Counted from the stretch's first letter, positions 24,034 to 33,400 are shown. The stretch: 35,243 nt of DNA from Lachnospiraceae bacterium UBA7196 (GCA_002490835.1 DKUU01000005.1:1-35243), one strand, 5' to 3'. A program made the numbers and translations. The notes: generated by a model from the sequence alone, not told the origin.

Positions 24034-24050
24034 ACAGGCCGTTTGCCTGT
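24034..24050. promoter_or_regulatory. Palindrome upstream of the scaffold/GGGtGRT operon
   Basis: ACAGGC and GCCTGT flank a five-base spacer, 39 bases before the scaffold start codon. The site could be an operator for the iron-sulfur operon or the terminator stem of the upstream diguanylate cyclase gene. It has no T-run in either direction, so an operator is slightly preferred. Confidence 0.35.
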
Positions 24051-24112
24051 CATAACCGCCGTTTTCATTGTCTCACATTGCGGCAAAAAAATCCAGATGT
24101 TTGTTAATTTTT

Positions 24113-26311
24113 CTACCCCATAAAGTACTCCGAAATATCAAAGCTGTTGATGAGGGCCAGACCGCCTTCTTCCCTGCACTCCAGCCAGCTTGCGCTGCTT
24201 CTGGTCCAGCTTCTCAAAGAGAAGTTGAAGATCTCCTCCGTGCAGCGGCAGTGGGCGTCCGCCTTGTCGAGATTTCTTAAAATGCAGTTCTCGCACGGCG
24301 TCTCCCTGTTTTGCAGCGCTTTGTAGCAAATATCCCCGATCTTGACATCCGGCGAGCTCATGACCACCTTCTTGTTAATAAAGGTGATCTCATGGGTGTC
24401 GGGATTGACCACGTAGATATAGCTGTCCAGATTATCAAAAATAGCCACCTGCGCCACAAAGTTCTGCAGTCTGTCCATCAAGCCGATCTGCAGGATATTT
24501 GCCTCCATAAGACGGAACAGCGAACGGATTTCTTCCATCTCGCTCTTTTTCAGTTCCATCTGCACATCCTCATGGTTTTCAAAGACGATAGCGCCCTGAA
24601 ACTCTCCCTTCGACGTCAGCGGATAATAGAGCATGCTCTTGATGCCCTCCGCACGGAAATATTCCCGCATCTCCTCCGCCACCAGATCGTAGTCATGAAT
24701 CATGGTAACACTGGGGAAAAAGGCATAAAAAATCTCGTTGACAGTCCGTTTCATCTCGTAATGCTCATCCGACTCCTTACCCGTCGCATAGCCTTTCAAA
24801 CTGAATTGGATCGTGCGGGAGATCGGCAGGGAATCGTTCCCGCAGATATAGCCTCTGTGGAACTGATATTTCGCCGTCATCAGTTCGATGGAAGAACGAA
24901 GGGCGGATTCAAGCACTCTGTCCTCAAAGAGAATCTGCATCACCTGATCCTCGATATTACGCTCATAGTCCAGCGTCTTGGACATATCGTAACCGACTTT
25001 TCTGTTGGCATGATAGATTGTGGTCGTCGCCGCATGGTATACGCGGTAGCCCTCTTTACCGTTTGCCTTTACCGTATAGACGGCTCTGTCAGCCTTCTCA
25101 AAAAGGGCCTCGTAAGTCTCGCCGTGATAGGGATAGACGGCCACGCCCACACTACAGGTGACATGAATGGGCTGCCCTTCAAAATCCAAATCATATTTTA
25201 CTTTTTTCACGATATCGCCGGCCATCTCGTCCGCATCGGAAATCGTGTTAAGATTTCTCATATAGACCAAAAACTCGTCGCCGCCGATACGGCCGATCAC
25301 ATCGCCGCCCTTAAACATATCGTTCAGAAGTCCGGCCGTCTGCTCCAATAGCTGATCGCCGTTCGCATGCCCCAAAAGATCGTTCGCTTCCTTAAAATTA
25401 TCCAGATCTATGAGTATCATCGCGCTCAGATCATTCTCGCTGCTGCCCTCAATCGCGCTGCGGATCAACTGCTCGGTCGCCCCCTGATTATATAGGCCTG
25501 TGAGCGCATCCTTTTCCGCCCGCAAAAGCAGATCCATCTCGCGCATCTTTCTCTCATGGATATTGATCATACGGCCGACGATACGGGTCACATAGCCCTC
25601 CGCCCCCAAAAGAGACGTCAGATTGATCTGATACCATGTAAAATCCTCATCAAACCGCTTGATCCGAAATTCTATCGTATCGTGCTTAGGCGAGCGCATC
25701 AGGCCGTCTAAGACCGCCCTGTAATAGGCCACATCTTCCTCAAATATCGTCTTATCGTCAAATTTAGCCAGATACTTGTTGAGGATATTATCCTTGGCCA
25801 TACCATATTCGTCGGTATCGCGAATAGTCATAACATCAGTCTTCACATTGTAATCGATGATTTTTTCGCCCTCGGCTTCCGAAAGAATGTGCAGACGCTC
25901 CGCCTGTCTCTTTAATTCCTCCTCCACCGTCTTTCTCTCCGTCACATCCTCAATGATCGAAACGATGGTATACTTCTTTCCTTCTCTGGCGTAGAGGTTT
26001 CCCCGGACATGCACCCAGCGCAGTCCGCCGCTTCCCGTCACGGTACGAAATTCTGTGTCCACCACGCCATCGTCTTTCAGCACATCCTCGATCGCCTGAT
26101 AGAAGGTGGGGAGATCCTCCGGAATAATGCTCAGATCGATCCTCTCCAGATACTTCATGCCCTGAATTCTGGAATAGCCGAGCATACGAAAGAATCCCTC
26201 GTTGATGTAGATGGGAGTAAAATTCCCGTTTTCATACTCGAAGAAACAGATTCCGGCTATCACATTATCGATCATGGAGCCAAAGTTTTCAATACTTAAA
26301 TCCGTCGCCAT
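24113..26311 (-). CDS. PAS-PAS-GGDEF diguanylate cyclase with C-terminal Cys-rich PAS
   Basis: The 732-residue soluble protein has two N-terminal PAS domains (about 1-130 and 140-265) and a GGDEF domain (about 270-420) with intact RIGGDEF (343-347) and DALTGLYNQ. A GAF-like region follows (about 470-620), then a C-terminal PAS-like segment with ICYKALQNRETPCENCIL. The catalytic motif is intact, so c-di-GMP synthesis is expected. The inhibitory I-site is KGGD (about 334-337) and not RxxD, so product inhibition may be lost. The Cys pattern CxxC near the end may bind a metal or sense redox; it recurs in Clostridia GGDEF proteins. It is the only clearly active cyclase in the window. Confidence 0.92.
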   Translation of the reverse strand: MATDLSIENFGSMIDNVIAGICFFEYENGNFTPIYINEGFFRMLGYSRIQGMKYLERIDLSIIPEDLPTFYQAIEDVLKDDGVVDTEFRTVTGSGGLRWVHVRGNLYAREGKKYTIVSIIEDVTERKTVEEELKRQAERLHILSEAEGEKIIDYNVKTDVMTIRDTDEYGMAKDNILNKYLAKFDDKTIFEEDVAYYRAVLDGLMRSPKHDTIEFRIKRFDEDFTWYQINLTSLLGAEGYVTRIVGRMINIHERKMREMDLLLRAEKDALTGLYNQGATEQLIRSAIEGSSENDLSAMILIDLDNFKEANDLLGHANGDQLLEQTAGLLNDMFKGGDVIGRIGGDEFLVYMRNLNTISDADEMAGDIVKKVKYDLDFEGQPIHVTCSVGVAVYPYHGETYEALFEKADRAVYTVKANGKEGYRVYHAATTTIYHANRKVGYDMSKTLDYERNIEDQVMQILFEDRVLESALRSSIELMTAKYQFHRGYICGNDSLPISRTIQFSLKGYATGKESDEHYEMKRTVNEIFYAFFPSVTMIHDYDLVAEEMREYFRAEGIKSMLYYPLTSKGEFQGAIVFENHEDVQMELKKSEMEEIRSLFRLMEANILQIGLMDRLQNFVAQVAIFDNLDSYIYVVNPDTHEITFINKKVVMSSPDVKIGDICYKALQNRETPCENCILRNLDKADAHCRCTEEIFNFSLRSWTRSSASWLECREEGGLALINSFDISEYFMG

Positions 26312-26364
26312 ACGCTCATCCTCAACACTCTTCTCTGTCTGTTACTAACAGTATTTACCCTGTC

Positions 26365-27039
26365 TCACTGTTTTCCGGCGATCTCGCCCTGCCGTTTGTA
26401 AATGCTGTCTGCGGCAATGACGCCTCTCACCATCGACGTAGGATAAATATTGGAATTTTTACCGATCACCGTACCGGGATTCAGGACAGAATTACAGCCG
26501 ACCTCCACCTGATCTCCCAGCATAGCGCCAAACTTTTTCAGTCCGGTCTCACAGCATTCCTCTCCCGCCTTCACCACCACAAGCGTCTTATCGCTTTTCA
26601 CGTTGGAAGTGATGGAACCGGCTCCCATATGCGCTTTATAGCCCAAGATACTGTCGCCCACATAATTATAATGCGGCACCTGTACCTTATTGAACAGAAT
26701 CACGTTTTTTAACTCGGTGGAATTACCTACCACCGCGCCTTTCCCGACAATGGCGCTGCCCCTGATAAAAGCGCAGTGCCTGATCTCCGCTTCCTCGTCA
26801 ATGATGGCCGGGCCGCCGATATAGGCGCTTGGAAAAACCTTCGCGCTCCTTGCGATCCACACGCCGTCCGCCTTTTTTTCGAATATCTCCTCCGGAAGCG
26901 TCTCTCCCAGCGCAAGGATGAAATCCTTGATCTTAGGAAGCGCCTCCCACGGGTAGGTAAGTCCCGCGAATAACTCCTTCGCGATCGTCTCTTCCAATGT
27001 ATAGAGAGCCTCGATCGCAGCGTCCTGCAATCCGATCAT
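26365..27039 (-). CDS. Left-handed beta-helix protein, GlmU C-terminal-like
   Basis: The 224-residue product is built of hexapeptide repeats (VWIARSAKVFPSAYIGGPAI, then SAIVGKGAVVGNSTEL and later GDQVEVGCNSVLNPGTVIG), the left-handed beta-helix of acyltransferases and the C-terminal part of GlmU. It resembles proteins named UDP-N-acetylglucosamine pyrophosphorylase in Clostridia but lacks the N-terminal uridylyltransferase domain, so that name should be used with care. An N-terminal helical segment (1-55) precedes the helix. The likely activity is sugar-nucleotide or acyl transfer, substrate unknown. A strong AAGGGGTAAAGG site precedes the ATG, and it follows topB by five bases. Confidence 0.85.
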   Translation of the reverse strand: MIGLQDAAIEALYTLEETIAKELFAGLTYPWEALPKIKDFILALGETLPEEIFEKKADGVWIARSAKVFPSAYIGGPAIIDEEAEIRHCAFIRGSAIVGKGAVVGNSTELKNVILFNKVQVPHYNYVGDSILGYKAHMGAGSITSNVKSDKTLVVVKAGEECCETGLKKFGAMLGDQVEVGCNSVLNPGTVIGKNSNIYPTSMVRGVIAADSIYKRQGEIAGKQ

Positions 27040-27044
27040 AACCT

Positions 27045-29087
27045 TTACCCCTTCCCTTTTTTACTGCCCTTATCCTGATAGAACTGAGACGCATACTGGA
27101 ACCTGTGAAAAAGCGCTCCCTGATTCGTCATCTGCTTGACGGCGTTTGTCCTTCTGGTGACAAAGTCGTCCAGCTTTCCCATATATTCCTCCTCTGTGAT
27201 CTCCCCCGAAGCCACTAACGTCAGCCCCTTCTCCCAGCTCGCTGTCAGTCTGGGATCGAGCAGCGGTCTGATGGAGCCCGCCACCACCTCGTAAATCATC
27301 TCCCCAAAAAGCGTGGGCGTGATGATCTGCGTCTTCTTGTTTAAGTCCAGATATTTGATATGTACCAGTTTCTTTAAAATTTCCGCCCGCGTAGCGGAAG
27401 TGCCGATACCGCTCCCCTTGATCTGCGCCCGCAGTTCCTCGTCTTCGATGAACTGCCCGGCGTTCTCCATGGTGAGGATCATGGTGCCTGAATTGTAACG
27501 CTTGGGCGGCGAGGTCTCCCCCTCCTTTTTCTCAAAGCCCTTATGTTCCAACGTATCACCCTTTTTCAGGGCCCCCAGCGCCTCCATGAAGGCCGCGTCA
27601 CAGGATGCCTCCTGCCGCTCCTCATCTGTCCTCTCCTCTCCAGTATACTCCTCTGCGCGCTTTCTTGCAAAAGAATTTTGCGCTACTTCCAAATATCCCG
27701 CATTTACCAGCACTTTAAAGGCCGAAGTGAAAGTCTCGCCCTTCATTTTTGCGGTCAGAGCGATCCGCTGATACACTGCCGCCGGATAAAAAATGCTCAA
27801 AAACCGCCTGACAATGATCTCATAGACCTTTGCCGAGGTAGGATGCAGGCTGTTTAAGGCCGAAAAACCCTGACCCGTAGGGATGATCGCATAGTGGTCC
27901 GTAATCTGCTTATCGTTCACGTAGCGGGTCTTGGCAATATTCCGAAAACTCTCTTTCTCCAGTATCTGCGCCGTAAATGCCGCTGTCTGCTGATAATTTT
28001 GCAGGCCCTTTAAATTCTTCCAGATCTCCTTCGCCACCGCCGTGGAGAGGACTCTTGCATCCGTTCTCGGATAGGTGGTCAGCTTTTTCTCATAGAGTTC
28101 CTGCGCGATCCGCAGCGTCTCGTCGGGACTGATTTTAAAAAATCTGGAACAATCGTTCTGCAGTTCCGCCAGATTATATAAAAGAGGGGGATTCTTGGTC
28201 TCCTTCTTCTTTTCCAGTTTCTCAATCCGCGCCTGCTCTGCAGGTTCCTCTTCCAGCTTCGCAATAAAGGCATCCGCGTCCGCCTCCTGCAAAAAACCGT
28301 TGTCCTTATAGAGCTTCGGCGACTGATAATAGGCCGAACCCTCCGCCGCCTTCCACTCCAGACTGACGTCGGAGCCGGCGATCTGCGCCTGCATCAGGAT
28401 ACGGTAAAAGGGAATCTTTACAAATTCCCTGATCTCACGCTCACGGTTCACCACCATCCCCAGCACACAGGTCATGACGCGGCCCACAGAGACTACCGCC
28501 TTGTCTGTATTTAAATAATTTTTAATCGAATAACTGTATTTCAATGTCAGGGCGCGGGAAAAATTGATTCCCATGAGATAATCCTCCTTCGCCCGCAGGT
28601 AAGCGGCATTTGAAAGATTATCATAGGCCGAAAGGTCCTTCGCCTCACGGATACCGCGCAGGATTTCCTCCTCCGTCTGCGAGTCGATCCAGACCCTTCT
28701 TCTGTCCTTGCCCTTGACGCCTGCCTGCTGCTCCACCAGCCGGTAGATGTACTCCCCCTCACGACCGGAGTCGGTGCAGACGTAAATGGTCTCCACGTCC
28801 TCCCTGTTAAGCAGTCCGCTCACGATGCCAAACTGCTTTTTCACACTTTCGATCACCTCGTACTTAAACTCCTCCGGAATAAAGGGAATCGTTTCTAATG
28901 ACCATCTCTTGTACTTCTCGTCGTAAGCCTCCGGATAACTCATCGTCACCAGATGCCCCACGCACCAAGTCACCACAGCCTCCTCGGACTCCAGATAGCC
29001 GTCGCGGTTCTTCATATTATATTTTAACGCTTTTGCAAATTCCTTCGCCACACTGGGCTTCTCCGCAATAAACAGACTCTTTCCCAT
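27045..29087 (-). CDS. topB: DNA topoisomerase III
   Basis: The 680-residue protein starts with the Toprim domain (SLFIAEKPSVAKEFAKAL, acidic CTDSGREGEYIYR) and continues with the type IA core. The catalytic Tyr339 lies in LTTYPRTDARVLS. A second conserved motif is GSGIGTSATRAEILKKL. TopB relaxes and decatenates DNA and resolves recombination intermediates. The C-terminus ends soon after the core with a short basic tail (KGSKKGKG) and no zinc fingers, so it is slightly shorter than many chromosomal forms. It lies in a row of minus-strand genes with the AAA ATPase 22 bases upstream. A plasmid-type TopB is less likely because no conjugation genes are present. Confidence 0.95.
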   Translation of the reverse strand: MGKSLFIAEKPSVAKEFAKALKYNMKNRDGYLESEEAVVTWCVGHLVTMSYPEAYDEKYKRWSLETIPFIPEEFKYEVIESVKKQFGIVSGLLNREDVETIYVCTDSGREGEYIYRLVEQQAGVKGKDRRRVWIDSQTEEEILRGIREAKDLSAYDNLSNAAYLRAKEDYLMGINFSRALTLKYSYSIKNYLNTDKAVVSVGRVMTCVLGMVVNREREIREFVKIPFYRILMQAQIAGSDVSLEWKAAEGSAYYQSPKLYKDNGFLQEADADAFIAKLEEEPAEQARIEKLEKKKETKNPPLLYNLAELQNDCSRFFKISPDETLRIAQELYEKKLTTYPRTDARVLSTAVAKEIWKNLKGLQNYQQTAAFTAQILEKESFRNIAKTRYVNDKQITDHYAIIPTGQGFSALNSLHPTSAKVYEIIVRRFLSIFYPAAVYQRIALTAKMKGETFTSAFKVLVNAGYLEVAQNSFARKRAEEYTGEERTDEERQEASCDAAFMEALGALKKGDTLEHKGFEKKEGETSPPKRYNSGTMILTMENAGQFIEDEELRAQIKGSGIGTSATRAEILKKLVHIKYLDLNKKTQIITPTLFGEMIYEVVAGSIRPLLDPRLTASWEKGLTLVASGEITEEEYMGKLDDFVTRRTNAVKQMTNQGALFHRFQYASQFYQDKGSKKGKG

Positions 29088-29109
29088 AATCTTCTACATT
29101 TCCGTACAT

Positions 29110-30471
29110 TTATAAATCCGAAATCTGCACCAATTTCAGATTCGACTTCACCTTTGCCTCCAGATTCAGCTTCTCATCAAACCGAAAGGCCGTGTACATA
29201 TAGATATAATCCGCGCTGATCTTCGCCTTTTTCGCATAGAGGAGAAGATTTTCGTAATCCTCGTAGGTCATGGGCTTCTCCCAGTTGCACAGCCCGATCA
29301 GCGTGCGTCCCTCCTGATCCTGCGCAATGATATCCAAAGAGCCGGCCTTGCCGATCCACTCGCCGATAGTCCCGCAGGCGATGGGCAGCCTGCCCCGCTC
29401 TCCCAGTCTTGTCAGATGCTGCCTGCAGACCATCTTGAAATAGCCGGCCACATAGCGCCTGAAATCCCGCATGATATAGTGATTATAAAACTCTCCCACC
29501 GAGAGCATCTGCAAATCGCTCAAATGCGGATACATATAGGTGTAATAAAAATCAACAAACGGGTGGCTGATGCGGTAAATTCCCTTCTGCACATTCTCCT
29601 TGCCCGCCGTGTCATAAGAAAAGACTTTTTCCACCAGCTCAAGCTCGATCAGATTTTTCAGATAAACGCTGATCTTCGCCCGCGAAAATTCCGTGTGCAG
29701 ATAGAGGTCGTTTAGTTTATGCGCGCCCGCCGCTATGGATGCCATGATGGTATTGTAAACGCCCGGCTCCCTGAGCTGTTCGGTCAGGATGCGTTCTCCC
29801 TCCTCGAAGAGAAAGCTGTTAGCATCCAAAATGTTGCGGCAAATATTCTGCTGGATCGTGAGCCTGTCGTCAAACTGATTCCACAGGCCGGGGATCCCGC
29901 CTAAGATAGCGTATGCCTCCACGCACTCCTCAATACGAAAATTCGGAAACCGCTCCACGATATCCGCAAAGGGCATCTCCTTGATCTTGAGAAGGCCGGA
30001 AAGCTCATAGGCCGCCTCGCCGATTCTTGTGATCATACTGTTCTCGATCCAGCCGATCGAGGAACTGATGAGGATCACCATTACGTTATCCCGATTCCAC
30101 TGGCTATGCACGAACGCAACCAGCTCCTTCATAAAGGCGTCGCTGGCCCGCACGATATTCTGAAACTCATCGATCACCAATACCTTCTTGCCCGTGGCGC
30201 GGCGCGATATCTTCTCGAAAATATCCTGAAAGTTCGGAAATTTATCGATGATATACCCGTCGTGCGCAAGCTGTCTGCCCCACTGATAGGCCTGCTCTCT
30301 CTCCGAACAGGCTTTGGCCAGATAATAGTAACCCGGACGATCCTTGATAAACTCCTTGACAAGCTCAGTCTTCCCGATATGTTTTTGTCCGTAAACGATC
30401 AGGATCTGACTGCCGTCCCTGTCATAATAATTATTCAGATACCCAAGTTCAGTTGTTCTGCCAAGTAACAT
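29110..30471 (-). CDS. Archaeal-type AAA ATPase (DUF234-like C-terminus)
   Basis: The 453-residue protein has Walker A YGQKHIGKTEL (about 27-37) and Walker B VLVIDEFQN (about 97-105), followed by a sensor region with VILISSSIGW. A winged-helix segment lies near 250-290 (LNDLYLHTEFSRAKISVYLKNL is the helix-turn-helix). The C-terminal domain (about 310-450) contains DIIAQDQEGRTLIGLCNWE, the pattern of DUF234/PD-(D/E)XK-like ends in this family. It is a cousin of the DUF4143 ATPase at 12555 but a distinct subgroup. The biological role is unknown. It sits between topB and a GGDEF-EAL gene, probably co-transcribed; the ribosome site is weak. Confidence 0.88.
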   Translation of the reverse strand: MLLGRTTELGYLNNYYDRDGSQILIVYGQKHIGKTELVKEFIKDRPGYYYLAKACSEREQAYQWGRQLAHDGYIIDKFPNFQDIFEKISRRATGKKVLVIDEFQNIVRASDAFMKELVAFVHSQWNRDNVMVILISSSIGWIENSMITRIGEAAYELSGLLKIKEMPFADIVERFPNFRIEECVEAYAILGGIPGLWNQFDDRLTIQQNICRNILDANSFLFEEGERILTEQLREPGVYNTIMASIAAGAHKLNDLYLHTEFSRAKISVYLKNLIELELVEKVFSYDTAGKENVQKGIYRISHPFVDFYYTYMYPHLSDLQMLSVGEFYNHYIMRDFRRYVAGYFKMVCRQHLTRLGERGRLPIACGTIGEWIGKAGSLDIIAQDQEGRTLIGLCNWEKPMTYEDYENLLLYAKKAKISADYIYMYTAFRFDEKLNLEAKVKSNLKLVQISDL

Positions 30472-30484
30472 ATCTTTGCTTCCC

Positions 30485-32236
30485 TCACCCTGCCTTCTCT
30501 GTCTGTTCTTTCAAGAGATCGTCTATACCCTCCGCCGGCATAGGCCTTCCCGTATAATACCCTTGGATCATGTCGCAGGAAAGCTCCTGCAAATAGGCAA
30601 ACTGTTCCTTTGTCTCCACGCCTTCCGCGATCGTCTCGTAGCCAAGGCGCTTGACCATATAGATGATGGATTCCGTGATGATCTTCGTATTTACATCCGT
30701 CAGCAGCGTATCCACAAATGATTTATCGATCTTCAACGTGTCGATGGGAAGCCCCTTCAAATAGGACAAAGAGGAAAATCCTGTACCGAAATCGTCCAGT
30801 GAAATACGGATTCCCGTCTTCCTTAATTCGCCCAGACGTTTTTTGGTTTCTTCAAAATCGTCTACCAAAATCGTCTCCGTGATCTCCAGCTCTATCTTTT
30901 CCGGCGGCACGTCGTATTGCTCCAATATATGTAAAATACTCTCTATGAAATCACTCTGTTTACACTGTACTGCCGAAATGTTGAGCGATAAAACCAGCGG
31001 ATACGCATATTTTTCCCGCCATTTTGCAAAAATCTGCACACTCTTTTCGATCACCCAGTTTCCAATCGGTACGATAGCGCCGTTTTTTTCCGCGATTGGA
31101 ATAAAGACCGCCGGACTGATCATATCGCCATGATCGTCCTTCCAGCGGATCAGGGCCTCCACGCCGCGCAGCTTCCCACTCGCCGCATAGCACTGCGGCT
31201 GAAAAACCATGGTAAAATTCTGATCAAATACGGCTTCCTTTAATTTATTCTGAATCGTTACCGTCTGCAGAAAATCATCTAAAATCGCGCAGTCAAAATA
31301 CTGGATCGTATCCTTCCCCTGACTTTTCGCCTTAAACATGACGATCTCCGCACAGTTGATCAGTTCAAGCGTGCCCTTGGCCGCCTCCGGATACGCGGCT
31401 ACCCCCACGCTCACCGTCATGCTGATCTCCTGTCCGTCTGTCATCCGAAACGGCTTTTGCAGACGTTCCCTGATCACCTGATAGATCGTCTCCACACTTC
31501 TCGCCCCACAGGGATCGTAGATGCCGATACAATAGATATCCGAACTGAAATGCGAGATGATCACGTTACTGTTCATCAGATTCGTCAGATACTGCCCAAA
31601 AAGCTGCACCAGATCGTCTCCGGCAATGATGCCGATGCCGTCGTTCACCCTGCGGAAATCGTCGATATCGAGAAACATCACCGCTACCCTGCGGTTTTCC
31701 GTCCCGGCGCGGCGTAAAAACTCGCCCAGAAGCCTGACGAAATAATTACGGTTATAAAGTCCCGTCAGGATATCATAGTAGGCCATGTAGGTAAGCTCAT
31801 CCTTCTGCGCCATCATTCTCGTGATATCCTTGAAGCGGATGATCTTATCGGCAGGCCGCCTCTGTTCATCGTAGACGATATTGATCTCTACCTCGATGCA
31901 CATGCCGCCATTTTTAAGTTTGATCTCAAAAATCTGCCGGTCTCCGTTCTGCTTCTCGATAAAAAATCCTTCTTTGAGCGGTAAAACGTTTTGTTCTTCC
32001 ACCCTTTCATAAAATTTTTCAAAATCACTGACCTGTGCAACCGTAAAATCAAAGAAATGATCCCAGTTGCCCATTGTTTCGAGCTTATCCTCTTGATAGT
32101 TATAATAAATAAACGCACTGTTTGAAGTTTCAAAGAGCAAACGCAGCATCTTCAGTTCCATACGCAGTTTCTGGTTCTCCACCTCAAGCGCCGCGATCGT
32201 TTCCTCGCCCCTTCTATCGCTTTTTGCCTCTCCCAC
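30485..32236 (-). CDS. PAS-GGDEF-EAL phosphodiesterase with dead GGDEF
   Basis: The 583-residue soluble protein begins with a coiled-coil (about 10-35), then a PAS domain (about 35-145), a GGDEF domain (about 155-300) and an EAL domain (about 335-575). In the GGDEF domain the signature reads SSDIY (231-235), so it cannot make c-di-GMP; it may bind GTP as a sensor. The EAL domain is complete: EAL at 360-362, LNISAVQ, ELEITET, SLDDFGTGFSS, LKIDKSFV, AEGVET and IQGYYTGRP. It is thus a likely active phosphodiesterase. The start codon is a GTG at 32236. Just upstream is an RNA hairpin with an alternative fold covering the ribosome site. Confidence 0.92.
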   Translation of the reverse strand: MGEAKSDRRGEETIAALEVENQKLRMELKMLRLLFETSNSAFIYYNYQEDKLETMGNWDHFFDFTVAQVSDFEKFYERVEEQNVLPLKEGFFIEKQNGDRQIFEIKLKNGGMCIEVEINIVYDEQRRPADKIIRFKDITRMMAQKDELTYMAYYDILTGLYNRNYFVRLLGEFLRRAGTENRRVAVMFLDIDDFRRVNDGIGIIAGDDLVQLFGQYLTNLMNSNVIISHFSSDIYCIGIYDPCGARSVETIYQVIRERLQKPFRMTDGQEISMTVSVGVAAYPEAAKGTLELINCAEIVMFKAKSQGKDTIQYFDCAILDDFLQTVTIQNKLKEAVFDQNFTMVFQPQCYAASGKLRGVEALIRWKDDHGDMISPAVFIPIAEKNGAIVPIGNWVIEKSVQIFAKWREKYAYPLVLSLNISAVQCKQSDFIESILHILEQYDVPPEKIELEITETILVDDFEETKKRLGELRKTGIRISLDDFGTGFSSLSYLKGLPIDTLKIDKSFVDTLLTDVNTKIITESIIYMVKRLGYETIAEGVETKEQFAYLQELSCDMIQGYYTGRPMPAEGIDDLLKEQTEKAG

Positions 32237-32238
32237 GT

Positions 32239-32266
32239 TATGCCTATACCCGTCTTTTCGGGCATA
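32239..32266 (-). promoter_or_regulatory. Alternative hairpins over the ribosome site of the EAL gene
   Basis: On the minus strand TATGCCCG pairs with CGGGTATA (loop AAAAGA). The same TATGCC can instead pair with GGCATA, which contains the ribosome-binding bases before the GTG start. The two stems exclude each other, so one could hide and the other expose the site. No known riboswitch class is recognised. Confidence 0.4.
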
Positions 32267-32308
32267 TCCTCCCTTCCGTTTTCTCTTTTGTCATCTCAGG
32301 CAGGGTTT

Positions 32309-33394
32309 TTATTTTTTTGTGATGTAACCCTTTGCCTTCAGCGTCTCCGCACACAGCACAGCCCCCCCTGCTGCCCCGCGTACCGTATTGTGGGAAAGCC
32401 CCACGAATTTCCAATCGTATACGCTGTCTTCGCGGATGCGCCCGATACTGATGCCCATACCGTTCTCGTAGTCCACGTCCAGCTTCACCTGCGGACGGTT
32501 ATCCTCTTCCATCACCTGAATAAACTGCTTGGGTGCGCTGGGCAGGTCAAGTTCCTGCGGCAGCCCCTTAAACTGTACCAGCTTCTCCACCAGCTGTTCC
32601 TTGGTGGGTTTTTTCTTAAATTTCACAAACACAGCCGCCGTGTGGCCGTTCAAGACCGGGATACGGATACACTGGCAGGTGATCACCGGGCTCTCCGCCG
32701 GCACGATCTGGCCGTCCACGATCTTACCCCAGATGCGCAGAGGCTCCTTCTCGCTCTTCTCCTCCTCGCCGCCGATATAGGGGATCACATTCTCCACCAT
32801 CTCCGGCCAGTCCTTGAAGGTCTTGCCGGCGCCTGAGATCGCCTGATAGGTGGTCGCCACCACTTCATAAGGCTCAAATTCCTTCCACGCAGTCAGCACC
32901 GGCGCATAGCTCTGGATCGAGCAGTTCGGTTTCACAGCGATAAAGCCTCTCTTTGTGCCAAGCCTTTTTTTCTGGGCTTCGATCACATCAAAATGCTCCG
33001 GATTGATCTCCGGTATCACCATCGGCACATCCGGCGTCCAACGGTGGGCGCTGTTATTGGAAACGACAGGCGTCTCCGCTTTCGCGTAATCTTCCTCGAT
33101 CTTTTTGATCTCATCCTTCGTCATGTCTACTGCTGAGAAAACGAAATCCACCTCCGCCGCCACTTCGGTAACCTCGTTCACGTTTTTCACGACGATCTTC
33201 TTTACCGCCTCCGGCATGGGCGTATCCATCTTCCAACGCTCCCCGACGGCCTCCTCGTAAGACTTGCCCGCAGAACGGGGGCTTGCCGCGATCGTGGTCA
33301 CCTCAAACCACGGATGATTCTCCAAAAGGGCGATGAACCGCTGCCCTACCATACCTGTGCCGCCTAAGATCCCTACCTTTAATTTCTCGCTCAT
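32309..33394 (-). CDS. asd: Aspartate-semialdehyde dehydrogenase
   Basis: The 361-residue enzyme has the N-terminal NADP-binding motif GILGGTGMVGQRF and the active-site Cys158 in VKPNCSIQSY. A later conserved His-containing segment is ITCQCIRIPVLNGHTAAVFV. It belongs to the archaeal/fungal-type ASADH branch, also found in Clostridia, which reduces aspartyl phosphate to aspartate semialdehyde for lysine, threonine, methionine and diaminopimelate. It follows argH by six bases and is probably co-transcribed with it, linking arginine and aspartate-family synthesis. The length is normal and all key residues are present. Confidence 0.96.
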   Translation of the reverse strand: MSEKLKVGILGGTGMVGQRFIALLENHPWFEVTTIAASPRSAGKSYEEAVGERWKMDTPMPEAVKKIVVKNVNEVTEVAAEVDFVFSAVDMTKDEIKKIEEDYAKAETPVVSNNSAHRWTPDVPMVIPEINPEHFDVIEAQKKRLGTKRGFIAVKPNCSIQSYAPVLTAWKEFEPYEVVATTYQAISGAGKTFKDWPEMVENVIPYIGGEEEKSEKEPLRIWGKIVDGQIVPAESPVITCQCIRIPVLNGHTAAVFVKFKKKPTKEQLVEKLVQFKGLPQELDLPSAPKQFIQVMEEDNRPQVKLDVDYENGMGISIGRIREDSVYDWKFVGLSHNTVRGAAGGAVLCAETLKAKGYITKK

Positions 33395-33400
33395 AATAAT

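Noticed and set aside
24311..25351. A 346-residue plus-strand frame opposite the diguanylate cyclase
   Set aside because: It is His/Leu-rich in the way antisense frames are, without a ribosome site or domain; the opposite strand carries a clear GGDEF protein.
27045..29087. Topoisomerase III as a sign of an integrative conjugative element
   Set aside because: No relaxase, conjugation, integrase or replication genes are present nearby, and neighbours look chromosomal.
19460..32300. c-di-GMP riboswitches near the GGDEF/EAL genes
   Set aside because: I looked for the GEMM-type conserved segments in the gaps on both strands and found none; only simple hairpins are present.
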